DNA from: Morella rubra | Taxonomy: Eukaryota; Streptophyta; Magnoliopsida; Fagales; Myricaceae | Direction: 5' to 3' | NCBI GenBank assembly: GCA_003952965.2 | Contig: CM025851.1 | Location: 14,062,137 to 14,126,136 of the forward strand | Length of the DNA stretch: 64,000 bases | Shown here: positions 62,044 to 64,000 of the stretch, piece after piece | Layout of the letters: every line of letters starts with the position of its first letter | How positions within the stretch are numbered: the first letter of the stretch is position 1 | Notes under the pieces: generated by a model | Databases searched by the model: none | Told to the model about the DNA's origin: nothing | Seen by the model: the letters and a program-made list of their open reading frames with translations, nothing else | Translations under genes and position numbers: made by a program

Positions 62044-62194
62044 TGTTCGGTTTTTTTGTATGGTGTAGATTTTTTCAATCCAGCTAATACACAAATTAAA
62101 TATATTTTTTATCATCATCTAAAAATAATTATAGTACGCATATCAATAAAATTAACATTATCTAAAAATTTTCAAAATACTAACTAACCGAACA
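62044..62194. mobile_element. 151-bp MITE in intron 1 of NPF copy C
   Basis: Perfect 9-bp inverted ends TGTTCGGTT / AACCGAACA around an AT-rich body. The ends match the MITE at 53581. No clear target duplication was found. Confidence 0.55.
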
Positions 62195-62500
62195 AAGGAC
62201 AATTGCGTTGGCTCTGTTTTTCCCATTACTTTGTGCTTTAAATTCGTGTGACTATTTGCCCATTATTTCTTATTTTGTGCAGTCTACGAGGTTTTTTGTG
62301 CAGTCTAGGTTTTTGAACGCATGGCCTATTATGGTATATCTTCCAATCTGACTATAGGGAACTCTCCACCAGGGAACTCACCTCTTCTAACAACGTTACC
62401 AATTGGGTTGGAACTGACTCCCATCTTGGGTGCTTATCTTGCCGATGCTCATCTCGGCCGCTACTGGACTTTTGTGATTGCTTCCATAGTTTATATCTCG

Positions 62501-63921
62501 GTACGTACGTCTTAATTAAGCACCATACGTCTCGAATTTTTTTTAATTCAATGCTGAAGAACAACCTGCCTATTACTTGCTTGATTATATAGCCGAAACA
62601 CCCTCGACGCTACCACTTGCTTTGGATACTCGATGAAGTAAGACGGTAAACGGGTGCACATTTATGTCACGCAATAATGTGTGGAGTTAGATAAGAGTCA
62701 TAGAGTTACCAAAATAAAGTCTTGTTTCTCCAGCCGTACGCGGAGTCTGAATGGCTGACTTGGGAGCTTTGTTTTATAAGGCAGTAGTTGAAAGTTGAAA
62801 CATTTTGTCAGCTTTATACGAGAAGGATTTGGTGTTCTAGATAAATATAATACTGGTTTAGAAAAAGTGTCGAGTGGGCCACGGATACATCACAACTTGA
62901 ATGTTTGTATGGTCTAGCTATGTCCAATTTAAAGAACAGGGGTTTTTTCACGTACCTTGAGGCATTTCTCCTTATCATTTTATCTTCGGAAAATCACACG
63001 TACGTTCATTTGTATTTGCTCCCAAATTAGCCCTCTTTGATAATTGATCCCTCAAACTACTACTTCTCTGTAATTTACCTTCCAATTAATGATCTATTGT
63101 TAAAAAATAATGTTACATGATACATTTTAATGATTAAATCTTTAATATGGAGGTTAATTACTAATAAGGTGGTAGTTTAAGATGGTAAAGTGTAATTTTT
63201 CTTTTCATCTTTTTTTTTTCAACATAAACATTAATCTTTTTGTTCTGAAATCCTGGGTTTCTTTAAAATTTCTTCTATTTTGCATTATAGATGACATTAT
63301 ATTTTTTTTATCGAGAATTTAATTTATTACGGTTAAGGTTAATTGAAGTACTGGAAAAAAAATGTGTTTTCACTTTCGACACTTTCTGAAAGTGAAGATC
63401 CTTTTTCTTTTCTCGACAAAAGAGAAAATAAACATCGAAAAAGGGATGTTGGCTCATGGCTGTTGGGGACAAAAAAATTACAGCCGAGTTGGCTGTGTTG
63501 CTTACAATTTGAAAACCAAACCAAATTATCTAAAAGCGAATGTGGACTATCACATGCTACTTGTCACGGGCTTGTAGAAGAGGTTTCCCAGGGTGGGGAA
63601 TCAAAGCTAGAGTTAGCCCGAAGAGGCCGAAGTCAGTCAATAAAAGGGGCGAATGTGTATTTTTGGCTTTTACTAAGAAGAACGTGTTTTGTTTTTTTGT
63701 ACAAAAAGCTTTGGGCGTTTGTCAGGACCGAAAAAAAGGATCCTTCTGGTGAAGGGTTAAATGTTCTCAAAGATTTGCCACCTCAAATCTTATCTTAGTA
63801 TATATCTTTTTTCCACTCTGAAAAATCAAGCATTTGTACACTCGCAGACGAATCTCTTTAATTGTTCAGTTGGACATATCTTTTATGACTTACAAGGCAC
63901 ACGTCTTACTCCCTTTGTCAG
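62501..63921 (+). other. Intron 2 of NPF copy C
   Basis: Runs from GTACGT to the acceptor TTTGTCAG. At 1.4 kb it is longer than the matching intron of copy B (284 bp). A 151-codon frame at 63343-63798 lies inside but has no recognised motif. Confidence 0.6.
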
Positions 63922-64000
63922 GGAATGTCAGTGTTAACCTTGTCAGTCTCACTTCGTAGCCTAAAACCGCCTCCCTGCGCAGAAGCCAATGTGGAGAACT

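Larger units (their letters stand above)
61074..64000 (+). pseudogene. NPF5 (PTR3-like) transporter copy C, damaged, runs off window
   Basis: Exon 1 (61074-61188) is intact and encodes MAEEAALDDYTQDGTVDL with a GT donor in the same phase as copy B. Exon 2 (62283-62500) begins with a short tandem duplication that repeats the acceptor and first codons (TGTGCAGTCTA twice), bringing a TAG into frame from either acceptor. It then loses bases compared with copy B in the segment after GISSNL, so LYLTKKLHQG and WVGTIWM are not preserved, although LGAYLADAHLGRYWTF follows correctly. Exon 3 starts at 63922 (GMSVLTLSVSLRSLKPP) and is cut by the window end. Exons 3-4 may be sound, but the gene as seen cannot make a full transporter. 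Confidence 0.85.

Noticed and set aside
63343-63798. 151-codon ORF in copy C intron 2
   Set aside because: It lies between splice sites supported by two paralogues, has no domain, and overlaps two other sizeable frames, so chance is the simpler explanation.

Overview
The window looks like nuclear DNA from a eudicot plant, probably woody. The host genes are plant-specific: a wall-associated-kinase-like (WAKL) receptor and NRT1/PTR-family (NPF) transporters, with GT-AG introns and AT-rich spacers. About half of the window is transposable elements. I see no bacterial, organellar or CRISPR-like content and no tRNA or rRNA gene.

Layout. (1) 1-4930: a three-exon WAKL receptor gene with a degenerate kinase active site and a C-terminal segment repeated three times in tandem. 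(2) 6345-9697: NPF copy A. It keeps only the last two coding exons, carries a one-base shift, and lies between two direct ~250-bp repeats. A MITE sits in its 3' flank. (3) 9716-31241: a giant PIF/Harbinger DNA transposon with long inverted arms, a decayed Myb/SANT-like accessory gene (minus strand) and a decayed DDE transposase (plus strand). A Ty1-copia element (15684-24245) is nested inside it. (4) 32516-43063: a second Ty1-copia element with a clean GGTAC target-site duplication. (5) 43852-45247: an internally deleted hAT transposon with a perfect 8-bp target-site duplication. (6) 46487-50007: NPF copy B, four exons recognisable and exon 4 badly frameshifted. Its 3' flank matches that of copy A. 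(7) 50837-60983: spacer with MITEs, a tandem duplication carrying a SINE-like unit, and a ~720-bp retroposon-like insertion. (8) 61074-64000: NPF copy C, damaged in exon 2 and cut by the window edge in exon 3.

The backbone is therefore a WAKL locus next to a decaying NPF5 (PTR3-like) tandem array. Transposon nesting pushed the array members apart: copies A and B are 37 kb apart, but only about 3.6 kb remains once the Harbinger, copia and hAT insertions are subtracted. Both copia elements lie on the minus strand and carry an extra ORF between RNase H and the 3' LTR.

Only the WAKL gene looks intact as host coding sequence, and its kinase is predicted to be catalytically weak or dead. The strongest leads for new biology are the WAKL pseudokinase with its triplicated tail and the unusually large Harbinger element. 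Paralogous empty sites inside the duplicated blocks show directly that two of the small insertions came after duplication.
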